The translations under genes were made by a program, and so were the position numbers. From the NCBI GenBank assembly GCA_003151425.1, contig PLXO01000100.1, positions 68,415-132,414 of the forward strand: a stretch of DNA of 64,000 nt. The letters run 5' to 3'. The notes under the pieces are model-generated. The model was not told the origin of the DNA and ran no database searches. It saw nothing but the letters and a program-made list of their open reading frames with translations. Positions 26,292 through 35,070 of the stretch are shown here, in pieces. Source of the DNA: Acetobacteraceae bacterium (lineage in GTDB: Bacteria; Pseudomonadota; Alphaproteobacteria; Acetobacterales; Acetobacteraceae). Within the stretch, counting starts at the first letter, position 1. Each line of letters opens with the position of its first letter.

Positions 26292-27535
26292 GCGTTGTCT
26301 CCTTGCAGCATCGCCGTGATATCGACCTCCATCACCAGTTCGGGGCTGGCGAGGCCCTTGATGATGAGCGTGCTCAGGCACGGTACGGCCGGGCCGAGAT
26401 GGCGCAGCACCACGTCGGTCACGCAAGTCAGGTACGCGCGGTCGGTAACGAACACCGTCGCCTTGACGACATCGCTCAGCCGCGCGCCCGCTTCGCCGAG
26501 CAACACCGCCACGTTCTGCATCGCCTGCTCGGCCTGCGCGGGCGGATCGCCGGCGCCGTGCATCACCTCATTCAGATCGGTCCCGGTCTGACCGCGCAGC
26601 ACCACATGCCCCCCGGCGCGCACCGCCATGCAAAAATCGCAGTCGATGTTCTGCTGACTGAAGCCGTAACGGACCGCGTTGGAATGGTAGCGCCGCACGC
26701 GCAGGTGTGGGCAGCCCTGCTTGCGCATCGCCTGCACGTCGATCTCGAACAGGATGTCGGGGCGCGCGAAGCCAGGCACGATGATGCCGGTGGACACCGG
26801 ATGGATGCCACGGAAGTGTCGCCCGATTATCGGGTACACCGCGTGGCGATAGGCACGGTCGCTGATGTAGACAGTGATCTTGGTCACATCGTCCATTTCG
26901 GCGCCGGCTTCATGCAGCAGGGTCGCGAGATTGGTAAGCGCGCAGTCGGCCTGCGCCGCCGCGTCCTGCGGCCGGCGACCGGGGCCTGCCATCACGCTGC
27001 CGTCGAGCGCGGCGCCGGTCTGGCCGCGGATGAAGATATCCTGCGGCCCGGCGGCGACCATTGCGCCCTGCCAGGCGATGTCCTGACTGAACCAGTCCTT
27101 GAGCTCGAAGGTGCGCAGTCTGGTGACCGCGGCGCCGATCACCGCTTCCGCATCGATCTGCACCATCAGTTCCGGGTGCGAAAGGCCGGCGACGACCAGG
27201 CCGGTGCTGACCGGGAAGACATCCTTCAGCCGCCGGCCGAGCGTGTCGTAGACCCGTTTGCGGTGCGCCCGATCGACCAGCGACGTGGTCAGCTTGGTGA
27301 TGTCGTGCAACGAACCGCCGGCGGTATTGAGCGCGGCTTCGATGTTGTCCAACGCTGCCTCGGTCTGCGCCGCGGCGTCGCCCAGCCCGGCGACCGAGCC
27401 ATCCGGGCACAGCGCGCTACGTCCGCTGAGGAAGACGCGATTGCCGCCGCGCATGGCACCGGCAACGGACGTGGCGGCCGGGCCATCGGGGAGAAAATGC
27501 GCTGCCTCCAGCGGCACAAATCGGTCATGCGGCAT
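26288..27535 (-). CDS. Three-domain RidA/YjgF protein
   Basis: 415 residues made of three consecutive RidA-like domains, at roughly 20-135, 155-270 and 290-410. Each shows the same pattern: V(F/V)L(S/R)G(R/Q)T, then QAE.A..N....L..AG....D..K.T....DRA, then PVSTG..V.G....(E/D)(L/I)..(Q/E)ID. RidA enzymes are normally single domains of ~125 residues that form trimers and hydrolyse reactive enamine/imine intermediates. The arginine needed for that (in the ARS/xR segment of E. coli RidA) is replaced by Ser or Leu in all three domains (VSTGL, VSTGI, LSTLI). A pseudo-trimer in one chain is inferred. It is coupled to DUF1028. Confidence 0.88.
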   Translation of the reverse strand: MPHDRFVPLEAAHFLPDGPAATSVAGAMRGGNRVFLSGRSALCPDGSVAGLGDAAAQTEAALDNIEAALNTAGGSLHDITKLTTSLVDRAHRKRVYDTLGRRLKDVFPVSTGLVVAGLSHPELMVQIDAEAVIGAAVTRLRTFELKDWFSQDIAWQGAMVAAGPQDIFIRGQTGAALDGSVMAGPGRRPQDAAAQADCALTNLATLLHEAGAEMDDVTKITVYISDRAYRHAVYPIIGRHFRGIHPVSTGIIVPGFARPDILFEIDVQAMRKQGCPHLRVRRYHSNAVRYGFSQQNIDCDFCMAVRAGGHVVLRGQTGTDLNEVMHGAGDPPAQAEQAMQNVAVLLGEAGARLSDVVKATVFVTDRAYLTCVTDVVLRHLGPAVPCLSTLIIKGLASPELVMEVDITAMLQGDNA

Positions 27536-27655
27536 CGGGCGGTTCGCCTTTCCCTGGTAACCGGATCATGGTGATACGCTAAACGTGGCGGCTGGTCCAA
27601 GCCAGGACCCACGCGCCGGCAATTCTCATTTCGGCCGGGCTGTGTTCCCCCGCGT

Positions 27656-27732
27656 CGTCATGGCCGGGCTTGTCCCGGCCATCCCCGCCAACACCGTGCC
27701 GCGGGGATGCCCGGGCAAGCCCGGCCATGACG
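27656..27732. repeat. Large intergenic palindrome, family C copy 1
   Basis: The arms CGTCATGGCCGGGCTTG and CAAGCCCGGCCATGACG pair, enclosing CCGGCCATCCCCGC and GCGGGGATGCCCGGG with a short ACACCGTGCC loop. It lies in the divergent region between the RidA and CoA-transferase genes, so it is unlikely to be only a terminator. A second copy lies at 48.7 kb. The rest of the 356-base gap shows nothing else I can support. Confidence 0.85.
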
Positions 27733-27891
27733 ATACCACAACGTCGTCGCACCCATAATGGCAGTCGTTACCTGCTCGCCACGGACTACCGCGATCTGAG
27801 GCGCACCACCTTCCATGCCGCGCCCCTTGGCCGACCCAGCACACTCGCCGTACACCGGCGGACAGCTCGGCACCACAACAAGGGCAGACGA

Positions 27892-30132
27892 ATGTCTCTA
27901 CTATCCGGTTTTCGCGTCGCTCAGCTCGGCCAGGGTCTCGCCGCTGCCGTCTGCGGGCGGCTGCTTGCCGACCTTGGCGCCAACGTCGCCTGCACCGACC
28001 CGGACATTTCGGCACCGCTCGCGGTGTATCTGAATGACGGCAAGACGGTCTTGGCCGACGGGGCCGCGCAGGCGGCTTTGTCGCACGCCGACATGATCGT
28101 CTGCGAAGGTGGCCCGGCGGCGCTGCGCGAGCGGCACCACGGCTCCGACGACCTCCGACCGATCAACCCCTCCGCCGCTCTGGTTTTCATCTCGCCGTTC
28201 GGCCAGACCGGACCGCTGGCGGATCAACCCGCAACGGACCTGACGTTACACTATGCCAGCGGCATCGCCCGCCTGCTGATCGGCCAGGTGGATGATCTGA
28301 CAGAGCCGCCGATCCGTGCGGTCGGTCAACAATCCGCTTTCATCGGCGGCATCGCCGCAGCCTGCGCCGGCATGCACGCGGCACTGTCGGTCACGGCCGG
28401 CACGCTGATCGATGTTTCGATCCAGGAAGCACTCGCCACGCTGGCGATGACCGAGCTCGCGCGCGCCGGGCACGGCGGCAAAAGCCGAGCGCGCAAACGC
28501 GTGACCGACGGTAACGGCGCCACCGTCTGCATCCTGCCGGCGCGCGACGGCTACGCCGCGATCTCGCCGCGCGAGGACCGGCAATGGGCGGCTTGGCTCG
28601 CCGCGATGGGTTCGCCGGCGTGGGGCGCCGATCCGCGTTTTGCCAGCAAGGCCGACCGGGTCGCCAACTGGGACGCGCTGCACGCGCTGATGTCGGCCTG
28701 GAGCCGCCAATACGACAAGCAAACGATCGCCGCTATCGCGCAGGCAGCGCACGTGCCAAGCTTTCCGTTGCGCGAGCCCTCGGAACAACTGGCCTCGGCG
28801 CAGCTTGCGCACCGCGGATTCTACCGGCCGCTCAGGCTCGGCGGCCACGCGGTCCAGGCGCCCGGACCACCTTTCGGACTGCGCATCATGCAGGCCGCGC
28901 GCGAGAAGGTCGACGGCGAGCACGAAACGCTCGGGAGCGAACGCGAAGCGCCCGAGGTCAAGCGCGACGGACCCGGGGGCAAGCGCGACGCACCGGGGCC
29001 GATGCCGCTGACCGGCATTCGCGTGCTCGACTTCAGTTGGGTCATCGCCGGCCCGACGACCACGCGCTATCTCGCGGCGATGGGCGCGGAGGTGATCAAG
29101 GTCGAGGCCCCAGGCCGCGGCGATCCGGGTCGCGCGACCGAGTTGCACAGCGTGCTCGGCCAGGCCAAGCGCAGCATCGTCCTCGACCTGAAGCAGCCCG
29201 AGGCGGTCGAGGTCGCGCGCAAACTGGCCGCACGCTGCGACGTTCTGGTCGAGAATTTCGCCACCGGCGTGATGGAGCGTCTTGGCCTCGGCGCGGACGC
29301 GCTTCAGGCGATCAATCCAGGTCTGCTCTACGTCTCTGCGTCCGGTCTCGGGCGAACCGGCCCGGAGTCGCATGCGGTCGCCTACGGCACGCTGCTGCAA
29401 TGCTACGCCGGCTTCGCCGGGCTGAACCGCCATCCGCACCTGCCACCACGCGTCGGCCTGGCGTGGCTGGACCCGATGTGTGGCCTCATGCTCGGGTTTA
29501 TCATTGCGACTGCGATCTGGCATCGCCGGCGCTCGGGCGCGACGGTTCGCGTCGATTTCTCGATGCTCGAGGCGATGCTGTGGACGATGGCCGAACCGTT
29601 GCTGGCGGCGCAGCTCGATGCGCCACCCAAACCGCGCGGCAACCAGTCCGATCGCTGCGCCCCGCATGGCGCCTATCGTTGCGACGGCGACGACGACTGG
29701 GTCAGCATCGTGGTCCGCGACGATGAAGACTGGCACAGGCTGTGCGCGATCGTTCCGTCCCTGTCGGAGATGGCGAAGCTCGGTTTCGCCGATCGATGCG
29801 CGGGCGGCGACACGATCGACGCCGCACTGTCGGCCTGGGTCCGACCGCGCGATGCACGAGGAACCGCCGATGCGCTGATGCGCGCCGGTCTACCTGCCGC
29901 GGCGCTTGCCACCTCACGTGACCTTGTCGAGAGCCCCCATCTGCGCGCACGCGGCTTCTGGGACGCCGACGTTGCCGGGGTTCTGCCCGGCCTGCCATGG
30001 CGCGCCAGCTTCGGCCGAACGACCGGGGCCGCACCGGGCCACGGCACCGATACCGGAACGGTTCTAACGGAGGTCCTCGCTCTGTCGCCGGCGGAGATCG
30101 CGGCGCTGCGCGGCGTCGGCGCGTTGGGATAG
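27892..30132 (+). CDS. Fused double CaiB/BaiF-type CoA-transferase
   Basis: 746 residues. Two type III CoA-transferase domains lie in tandem. The N-terminal one (~1-345) begins LLSGFRVAQLGQGLAAAVCGRLLADLGANV; the C-terminal one (~385-735) begins LTGIRVLDFSWVIAGPTTTRYLAAMGAEVIKVEAP and includes the family's DLVENFATGVMERLG-type segment. The nucleophilic Asp is expected in VDFSMLEAMLWTMAEPL (second domain) and IDVSIQEALATLAMTELA (first). A charged repeat-like linker (KRDGPGGKRDAPGP) joins them. The enzymes normally dimerise as interlocked rings, so the fusion may be a self-contained dimer. I chose the ATG at 27892; the earlier ORF start lies within the palindrome. Confidence 0.9.
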   Translation: MSLLSGFRVAQLGQGLAAAVCGRLLADLGANVACTDPDISAPLAVYLNDGKTVLADGAAQAALSHADMIVCEGGPAALRERHHGSDDLRPINPSAALVFISPFGQTGPLADQPATDLTLHYASGIARLLIGQVDDLTEPPIRAVGQQSAFIGGIAAACAGMHAALSVTAGTLIDVSIQEALATLAMTELARAGHGGKSRARKRVTDGNGATVCILPARDGYAAISPREDRQWAAWLAAMGSPAWGADPRFASKADRVANWDALHALMSAWSRQYDKQTIAAIAQAAHVPSFPLREPSEQLASAQLAHRGFYRPLRLGGHAVQAPGPPFGLRIMQAAREKVDGEHETLGSEREAPEVKRDGPGGKRDAPGPMPLTGIRVLDFSWVIAGPTTTRYLAAMGAEVIKVEAPGRGDPGRATELHSVLGQAKRSIVLDLKQPEAVEVARKLAARCDVLVENFATGVMERLGLGADALQAINPGLLYVSASGLGRTGPESHAVAYGTLLQCYAGFAGLNRHPHLPPRVGLAWLDPMCGLMLGFIIATAIWHRRRSGATVRVDFSMLEAMLWTMAEPLLAAQLDAPPKPRGNQSDRCAPHGAYRCDGDDDWVSIVVRDDEDWHRLCAIVPSLSEMAKLGFADRCAGGDTIDAALSAWVRPRDARGTADALMRAGLPAAALATSRDLVESPHLRARGFWDADVAGVLPGLPWRASFGRTTGAAPGHGTDTGTVLTEVLALSPAEIAALRGVGALG

Positions 30133-30203
30133 ACGGCGATCAGGCAGGGGCCGCCTCGCTGCGCACCACGCACCGCGTCGCAGGTCCCGCACGTTGTTGT
30201 TCG

Positions 30204-30989
30204 TCAATTCTTGGTGTCGGAATCACAACAGGACTCACCAACCTCGGCGGCCACGTACCGACCAGTCGAGTCGACAAAGCCGCCGTCGCCATACCGGTCG
30301 TGGTGCCGCACCCAATCGGTCAGGTTGCCATTGACGGTCTCGTCGCGGCCCTTCGGCGTGATATCGAGATAGTGATATGTGCCAAGGAACATCTCGCCGC
30401 CGCGAGCGTGCGAGGAGTAGGTATGGAAGATATCACCGGCCGCGTCCCGGTAGAACACGCTCCTACCGGACATTTCGTCACTCTGGAACGGGTGCATTTC
30501 GTAATTGTAGTACACCTCGCCCTGCGCGATCTGCTCTGGCGTGAACGACACGTGGAAGTCGTAATTGAAGTCGTTGGCGAACGACGACACCCACTTGAAC
30601 CGCCAGCCCATGCGTCGCTTGTAGTCTTCTATCCTGGGCAACGGCGCGCGCGACACCGCAACATACGTCACGTCATGATGCTCGAGGTGCGGCAGGGCGC
30701 CGCCGACATGATCGCACTCGAACGAGCAGCCGACGCAGCCCTCCGGCCAGTCCGGGCCGAACATGAAATGTTTGACGATCAGTTGGCTGCGCCCGTCAAA
30801 CAGGTCCGCCAGCGTCTCCCTGCCGCGCGGTCCGTCAAACACATACGGCTTCTCCACCTTTACCCAGGGCAGGGCGCGCCGTTCGGCGCTCAATTGATCG
30901 CGCAGGCGGGTGAGTTCCTTCTCCTTGATCAGGAGCTGTCTGCGTGCGGCGACCCACTCGTCACGCGAAACGATCTGGTGCTGTTGCAT
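30204..30989 (-). CDS. DUF899 thioredoxin-like protein
   Basis: 261 residues. MQQHQIVSRDEWVAARRQLLIKEKELTRLRDQL is a typical DUF899 start, followed by YVFDGPRGRETLADLFDGRSQLIVKHFMFGPDW, EGCVGCSFECDHV and the Y.Y.SHARGGE.FL region. The family has a thioredoxin-like fold with cysteines in the CxxC-like GCVGCSFEC segment. A redox role is inferred and no substrate is established. The two final Cys (ESCCDSDTKN) are unusual. Nearest neighbours are unrelated in function; the sequence appears less G+C-rich than adjacent genes by eye. Confidence 0.9.
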   Translation of the reverse strand: MQQHQIVSRDEWVAARRQLLIKEKELTRLRDQLSAERRALPWVKVEKPYVFDGPRGRETLADLFDGRSQLIVKHFMFGPDWPEGCVGCSFECDHVGGALPHLEHHDVTYVAVSRAPLPRIEDYKRRMGWRFKWVSSFANDFNYDFHVSFTPEQIAQGEVYYNYEMHPFQSDEMSGRSVFYRDAAGDIFHTYSSHARGGEMFLGTYHYLDITPKGRDETVNGNLTDWVRHHDRYGDGGFVDSTGRYVAAEVGESCCDSDTKN

Positions 30990-31123
30990 GATCTGCTTTC
31001 CGTTTGTTGCAGGACGTGTGGAGCGGAGTTAGCCGAGGGCGTAAGCCGGTGCTGCGTCGTGATCCGTCTCCGTGGCGGATTGCGCTTTACTGATCTGCCC
31101 TATCCTCATTGTGCCGCGTGTTT

Positions 31124-31594
31124 TCACCCCGTCGTCATATATTCACCGAAGCGTTCCAGGCAGCTCGTCCAGCCGCCTTGATGGTCATTGCACCCCTCGG
31201 CCGTCTCGAACGCCGCCTGATGCAGGGTCAGCTTCGTCTTCCTACCCTGCTCGGCGAACGTCACCGTGGTCAGCAATTCGTGGCCGGGATTTCCCGCCGC
31301 GTCCTCCCAGGCAAAGGTGAAGACGATCCGCTCCGGCGCGACGATTTCACGGTAGACACCGCGCTTCCAGTGGTCGGTGCCCGCGGGAGAACGCATGCAG
31401 AATCGAAATGTCCCGCCGGGCCGTATGTCCATGTCACAGAATGTCGTGGTGAATCCTTGCGGCCCCCACCAGCGCGCCACCTGCTCGGGTTCAGTCCATG
31501 CCTTGAACACAAGAGCGCGCGGCGCATCGATGACACGCGTGACGAGGAGCTCGCGGTCCGTCGTATCTGCCGCAATGCTAGTTGCCGCGACCAC
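31124..31594 (-). CDS. AHSA1/SRPBCC-domain protein
   Basis: 156 residues, GTG start. The START-like AHSA1 signature is clear: ELLVTRVIDAPRALVFKAWTEPEQVARWWGPQGFTT, then DIRPGGTFRFCMRSPAG and the C-terminal GGWTSCLERFGEYM. These small proteins bind hydrophobic ligands in a helix-grip cavity; the reaction, if any, is unknown. The gene overlaps the end of the ArsR gene by 17 bases. ArsR/AHSA1 pairs are a recurring arrangement in bacteria, and the ArsR partner probably controls the pair. Confidence 0.93.
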   Translation of the reverse strand: MVAATSIAADTTDRELLVTRVIDAPRALVFKAWTEPEQVARWWGPQGFTTTFCDMDIRPGGTFRFCMRSPAGTDHWKRGVYREIVAPERIVFTFAWEDAAGNPGHELLTTVTFAEQGRKTKLTLHQAAFETAEGCNDHQGGWTSCLERFGEYMTTG

Positions 31595-31928
31595 GTTTCT
31601 TCCCCTTCCCTTGCAGATCCTTCAGATAACCCTCGAGGCGATCGAAGCTCTCCTCCCAGAAGCGGCGGTAATGCTCCAGCCAATCCGCGGCTCCCTTGAG
31701 TGGACGCGGCGCGAGCCGGCATGGCCGCCACTGTGCCTCGCGGCCACGCACGATCAGCCCCGCGCGTTCCAGCACCTTGAGGTGTTTGGAAATGCCGGGA
31801 AGGCTCATGGCAAACGGCTCCGCCAGCTCGGTGACCGAGGCCTCACCTGAGGCAAGCCGCGCCAGGATCGCGCGCCGCGTGGGATCTGCGAGAGCCGCAA
31901 AGGTACGATTGAGGCGATCCGGCGACAT
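31578..31928 (-). CDS. ArsR-family transcriptional regulator
   Basis: 116 residues. The winged helix-turn-helix is LNRTFAALADPTRRAILARLASGEASVTELAEPFAMSLPGISKHLKVLERAGLI. No thiol metal-binding CxC motif is present, so it is a non-metal member of the family. The lysine/glycine-rich tail (GKGKKRGRGN) is noticeable. It overlaps the AHSA1 gene start, and autoregulation of the pair is likely by analogy. The 256 bases upstream, to the dioxygenase gene, show no feature I can support. Confidence 0.94.
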   Translation of the reverse strand: MSPDRLNRTFAALADPTRRAILARLASGEASVTELAEPFAMSLPGISKHLKVLERAGLIVRGREAQWRPCRLAPRPLKGAADWLEHYRRFWEESFDRLEGYLKDLQGKGKKRGRGN

Positions 31929-32184
31929 GCGCCTATGAACTTCCTGGTTAAGTAACCTATCGGTTCAATATGGCCGTCGCCGGCGCCTGTCAAGCTTTCT
32001 GCGATCACGCTCCCGTCATTGCCGGATCAGCATCACGGGCATCAGAGCTTTCGCGGCTCGATACCTGCCGCCGGCACCGGTGCACCTGCGCGCGCCGACG
32101 CGGACGTTTATGCTCCGTTTCCGAAATCAGATCGCAGACTGCTGGTCTGGTGACCCCGCCGTCAGCCGGGAATTCGATCGACGC

Positions 32185-32928
32185 TCAGCCCCCTGCCCGC
32201 GCGTTGCGGAAGGTGACCACCAGCACATCGCGGTGCGCTGGCAGCGCGGGGTCCAGTGGCTGCACCGGCGTGACGCCGTGATAGACCCGCGCGTCGTCCA
32301 CCAGGGCCGCATCGAACGGATGCGTTAGCGTGAAGCTGCCCAGCAGGCGCCGCTCCAGATCGTGGATCGTCGTCGTTCCGCTGGCGATATTTTGCCGCCC
32401 GACCAGCAGCACCAGGACATAGTCGACGCCATCGCGGTGCAATCCTTCCGGTGTCGGCTGGCCGGCCTCACCAGGTCGCGCCTCGATGCGGAACTGGTGC
32501 ACCTCGATGTGCCAGGCGCGGACCTCCGGGGCGAGGCCGCCGAACAAGCCATGGCAGAATCGCAGGATCGTGCGCAAGCTGTCCCCGTCGCCGATCACGT
32601 CGGTGATCGGGGAGAACCAGCGCGCGATGCCGCCGTTCAGATTGTTGTAGTCGAGCGTTTGGAAGTGCGCCTGATGTGGCTGGCGCCGAATCGCGCCGTC
32701 CGCCGTGGCAGCGAAGATCGCGTGGCGCCGGCGGCGGTAGCGGCCGCCATCGGCCATGTAGGTGTCAAGGTCGAGCGCGTCCCAGCTCGCCGCGAAATCA
32801 CCCCAGTCGGTCAACGCACCGGCTGACACCAACCCCTGATGCATCGCCTCGGCGGCGACGAAGACATAGCCGGCACCGGCGAGATGCGTGTCGAGCGCCT
32901 CGTCCGGATGCAGAACAAGTTCGCTCAT
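32185..32928 (-). CDS. 2OG-Fe(II) dioxygenase family protein (2OG-Fe_Oxy_2, amino-acid hydroxylase-like)
   Basis: 247 residues. The iron triad is H164-x-D166 (EGLHRDGVDY) and H217 (VYHGVTPV), with R233 (AHRDVLVVTF) placed to bind 2-oxoglutarate. The AWHIEVHQFRI, GTTTIHD and DRD-like segments match the family that includes L-isoleucine 4-hydroxylase, which hydroxylates free amino acids. It is cytoplasmic. The start overlaps the stop of the molybdoenzyme gene by ATGA, an unexpected coupling. A hydroxylated amino acid as product is inferred from family only. Confidence 0.88.
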   Translation of the reverse strand: MSELVLHPDEALDTHLAGAGYVFVAAEAMHQGLVSAGALTDWGDFAASWDALDLDTYMADGGRYRRRRHAIFAATADGAIRRQPHQAHFQTLDYNNLNGGIARWFSPITDVIGDGDSLRTILRFCHGLFGGLAPEVRAWHIEVHQFRIEARPGEAGQPTPEGLHRDGVDYVLVLLVGRQNIASGTTTIHDLERRLLGSFTLTHPFDAALVDDARVYHGVTPVQPLDPALPAHRDVLVVTFRNARAGG

Positions 32929-34955
32929 GCCGCCTCCTGGTACGCAGCGACATCAAGCCAGGTGCTCTGGTACGTCGCGCCGTCACCCATGTCGGTGTAG
33001 CGGTCGGAGCACAGCATGTTGATGGTGCCGGAAATCGCCTCGGTGTCGGGGCGCTGGCCCACCACCAGGACGACGCCCGGCTGCACCTCGTCGCTGACGC
33101 GTAACGTAAATACGACATCCCCGCGATCGTTGAACAGCCGCACGCGCTGCCCGTCCGCCAGGCCGCGCGCCGTCGCATCGTCGGGATGCAGGATGCAGAC
33201 GGCGGGGCCTTCGCGCTTGCGCAGGAACTCGACGCGCGAATAGACCGTGTGGCTCTGGAAGTAGCCCGGCGCGGTCAGCAAGCGCAGCTTCCAACGCGCG
33301 GCATCGCGCTGCTCATCGGGATCGGGCGCCCAGTCGGGCATCGGCGGCTGACCCTTGGCGGCCAGTGCTTCCGAGTAGAATTCCAGCTTGCCGGAGGGTG
33401 TGCGGAACTGCTGCGGGCCATCCGGTGCCAGCCGGATCGGGCCTGCGGTCTTCACCGCAGCCGGATCGAGCGTCGCCGCCTGGCCGGACGCGCCGTTGAA
33501 CAGCGCGCCCAGCATCGCATCCTGCGACATGCCGAAGATCGGATCGTTCAGGCCCATGCGAACCGCGAGCTCCTGCGCGAAGTCGACGTTGGATCGCGCG
33601 CCCGGTTGCGGGGCCACGGCCCGCGGACCGTATTGCAGATAGTAGGCACCGTAGGCGCGATACAGGTCCTCGGTTTCCAGATACATCGCCGCCGGCAGCA
33701 CGATGTCGGCATAGCGCGCGGTGACCGACAGGAACGGATCGTGCACCACGGTGAACAGATCCTCGCGCATCAGGCCACGGCGCACCTTGGCCAGGTCGGG
33801 ACATGTCACTGCCGGATTGTTCGCCGAGACGAACAGCGCGCGGATCGGCGGATCGCGCATCTCCGTCAATGCCTCGCCGATGCGCAGATGGTTGACCATG
33901 CGCGTCGTTGCCGGACCGGACGGTTTGCGCACCGCGTTGTAGTTTAGCTCGCAAGACGCGGCGGTCATCAGCAGCGCGCCACCGCCCTTGCGGGCATAGG
34001 CGCCGGTGACACCCGGCAGCAGCGCCACCGCGCGCAGTGCCTGGCCGCCGTGCAGCAGCCGAGTCATGCCCTCGCCCAGGCGGATGAACGGCGCCCTGGC
34101 GTTGCCATACACCGCGGCGAGGCGTTCGATGTCCGCTTCCGCCAAGCCGGTGATGACGGCGGTGCGTGGCGGATCGAAGCGCGGCAGCACCTCGTGTTCC
34201 AGCCGGTCGAATCCCACGGTGTGCTCGGCGATATAGGCGCGGTTGCACAACCCATCGCGCACCAGGATGTGCATCACGCCGAGCGCCAGGGCTGCGTCGG
34301 TACCAATGCGGATCGGCAGGTGCCAGTCGGACCGCACGGCGGTGCGGCTGCGGCGCGGGTCGATCACGACAAACGGCACACCCTTGCGGCGAAGCTGCTC
34401 GACACGGGCAAAGAAGTGCACGTTGGTGGTTACCAGGTCGGCTCCCCAGGATATTACCAAATCGGAATGCTCAACCGTCTCCGGATCGGCGCCGCCGATC
34501 GCGCCGACCGTCGCGTCCCAGGCGGCCTCGCAACAGGTGTCGCACACCGTTCCGGCTTGTAATCGGCTGCTGCCGAGGGCGTGGAACAGCCCGTTCACCA
34601 GGCCGCGGTTCATCTGCCCCGAATGCGCGCTGTAGGCGTAACCGAGCAACGCGAGCGGGCCGGACTCGGCGATGATCGCCTTCCAGCGCGCGGTGATTTC
34701 GTCCAACGCTTCGTTCCAGGTGATCGGCGCGAATAGCCCCTCGCCCTTCGGCCCGATGCGGCGCAGCGGCGAGGTCAGGCGATCGGGCGAATGCACCAAC
34801 TCGGCGTCGCGGTTCACCCGCGCGCAGGCGAAGCCGGCGGTGAAGGGCTGGTCGGGATCGCCCTCGACGCGCATCACGCGTCCGTCCTCGACATGGGCGA
34901 GCAGCGAGCACATGTCGGGGCAGTCGTGCCCGCAGACGACGCGAATGGTTTCCAT
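32925..34955 (-). CDS. Molybdopterin (bis-MGD) oxidoreductase with N-terminal [4Fe-4S] cluster
   Basis: 676 residues. The N-terminal cluster site is C8-x3-C12-x3-C16-x27-C44 (CGHDCPDMC...ACARVNRD), followed by ITWNEALDEITARW and the long molybdopterin domain. The C-terminal dinucleotide-binding domain includes HPDDATARGLADGQRVRLFNDRGDV and GVVLVVGQRPD. No Tat signal is seen, so a cytoplasmic enzyme is inferred. It belongs to the DMSO-reductase superfamily in the formate dehydrogenase / nitrate reductase-like branch; the substrate is unknown. It is translationally coupled to a 2OG-Fe dioxygenase gene downstream, and electron-transfer subunits are not adjacent. Confidence 0.93.
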   Translation of the reverse strand: METIRVVCGHDCPDMCSLLAHVEDGRVMRVEGDPDQPFTAGFACARVNRDAELVHSPDRLTSPLRRIGPKGEGLFAPITWNEALDEITARWKAIIAESGPLALLGYAYSAHSGQMNRGLVNGLFHALGSSRLQAGTVCDTCCEAAWDATVGAIGGADPETVEHSDLVISWGADLVTTNVHFFARVEQLRRKGVPFVVIDPRRSRTAVRSDWHLPIRIGTDAALALGVMHILVRDGLCNRAYIAEHTVGFDRLEHEVLPRFDPPRTAVITGLAEADIERLAAVYGNARAPFIRLGEGMTRLLHGGQALRAVALLPGVTGAYARKGGGALLMTAASCELNYNAVRKPSGPATTRMVNHLRIGEALTEMRDPPIRALFVSANNPAVTCPDLAKVRRGLMREDLFTVVHDPFLSVTARYADIVLPAAMYLETEDLYRAYGAYYLQYGPRAVAPQPGARSNVDFAQELAVRMGLNDPIFGMSQDAMLGALFNGASGQAATLDPAAVKTAGPIRLAPDGPQQFRTPSGKLEFYSEALAAKGQPPMPDWAPDPDEQRDAARWKLRLLTAPGYFQSHTVYSRVEFLRKREGPAVCILHPDDATARGLADGQRVRLFNDRGDVVFTLRVSDEVQPGVVLVVGQRPDTEAISGTINMLCSDRYTDMGDGATYQSTWLDVAAYQEAA

Positions 34956-35070
34956 CTCGACCTCCGGCCGTATCCAGATTGTCAGAACGGCAGAGAATTG
35001 GCCGGGACGAAAGGGCCAGTTTCGCGGGGTTGATCAGACCACTTTGGGGTCGTCCGCGAATTGCGGTCGA

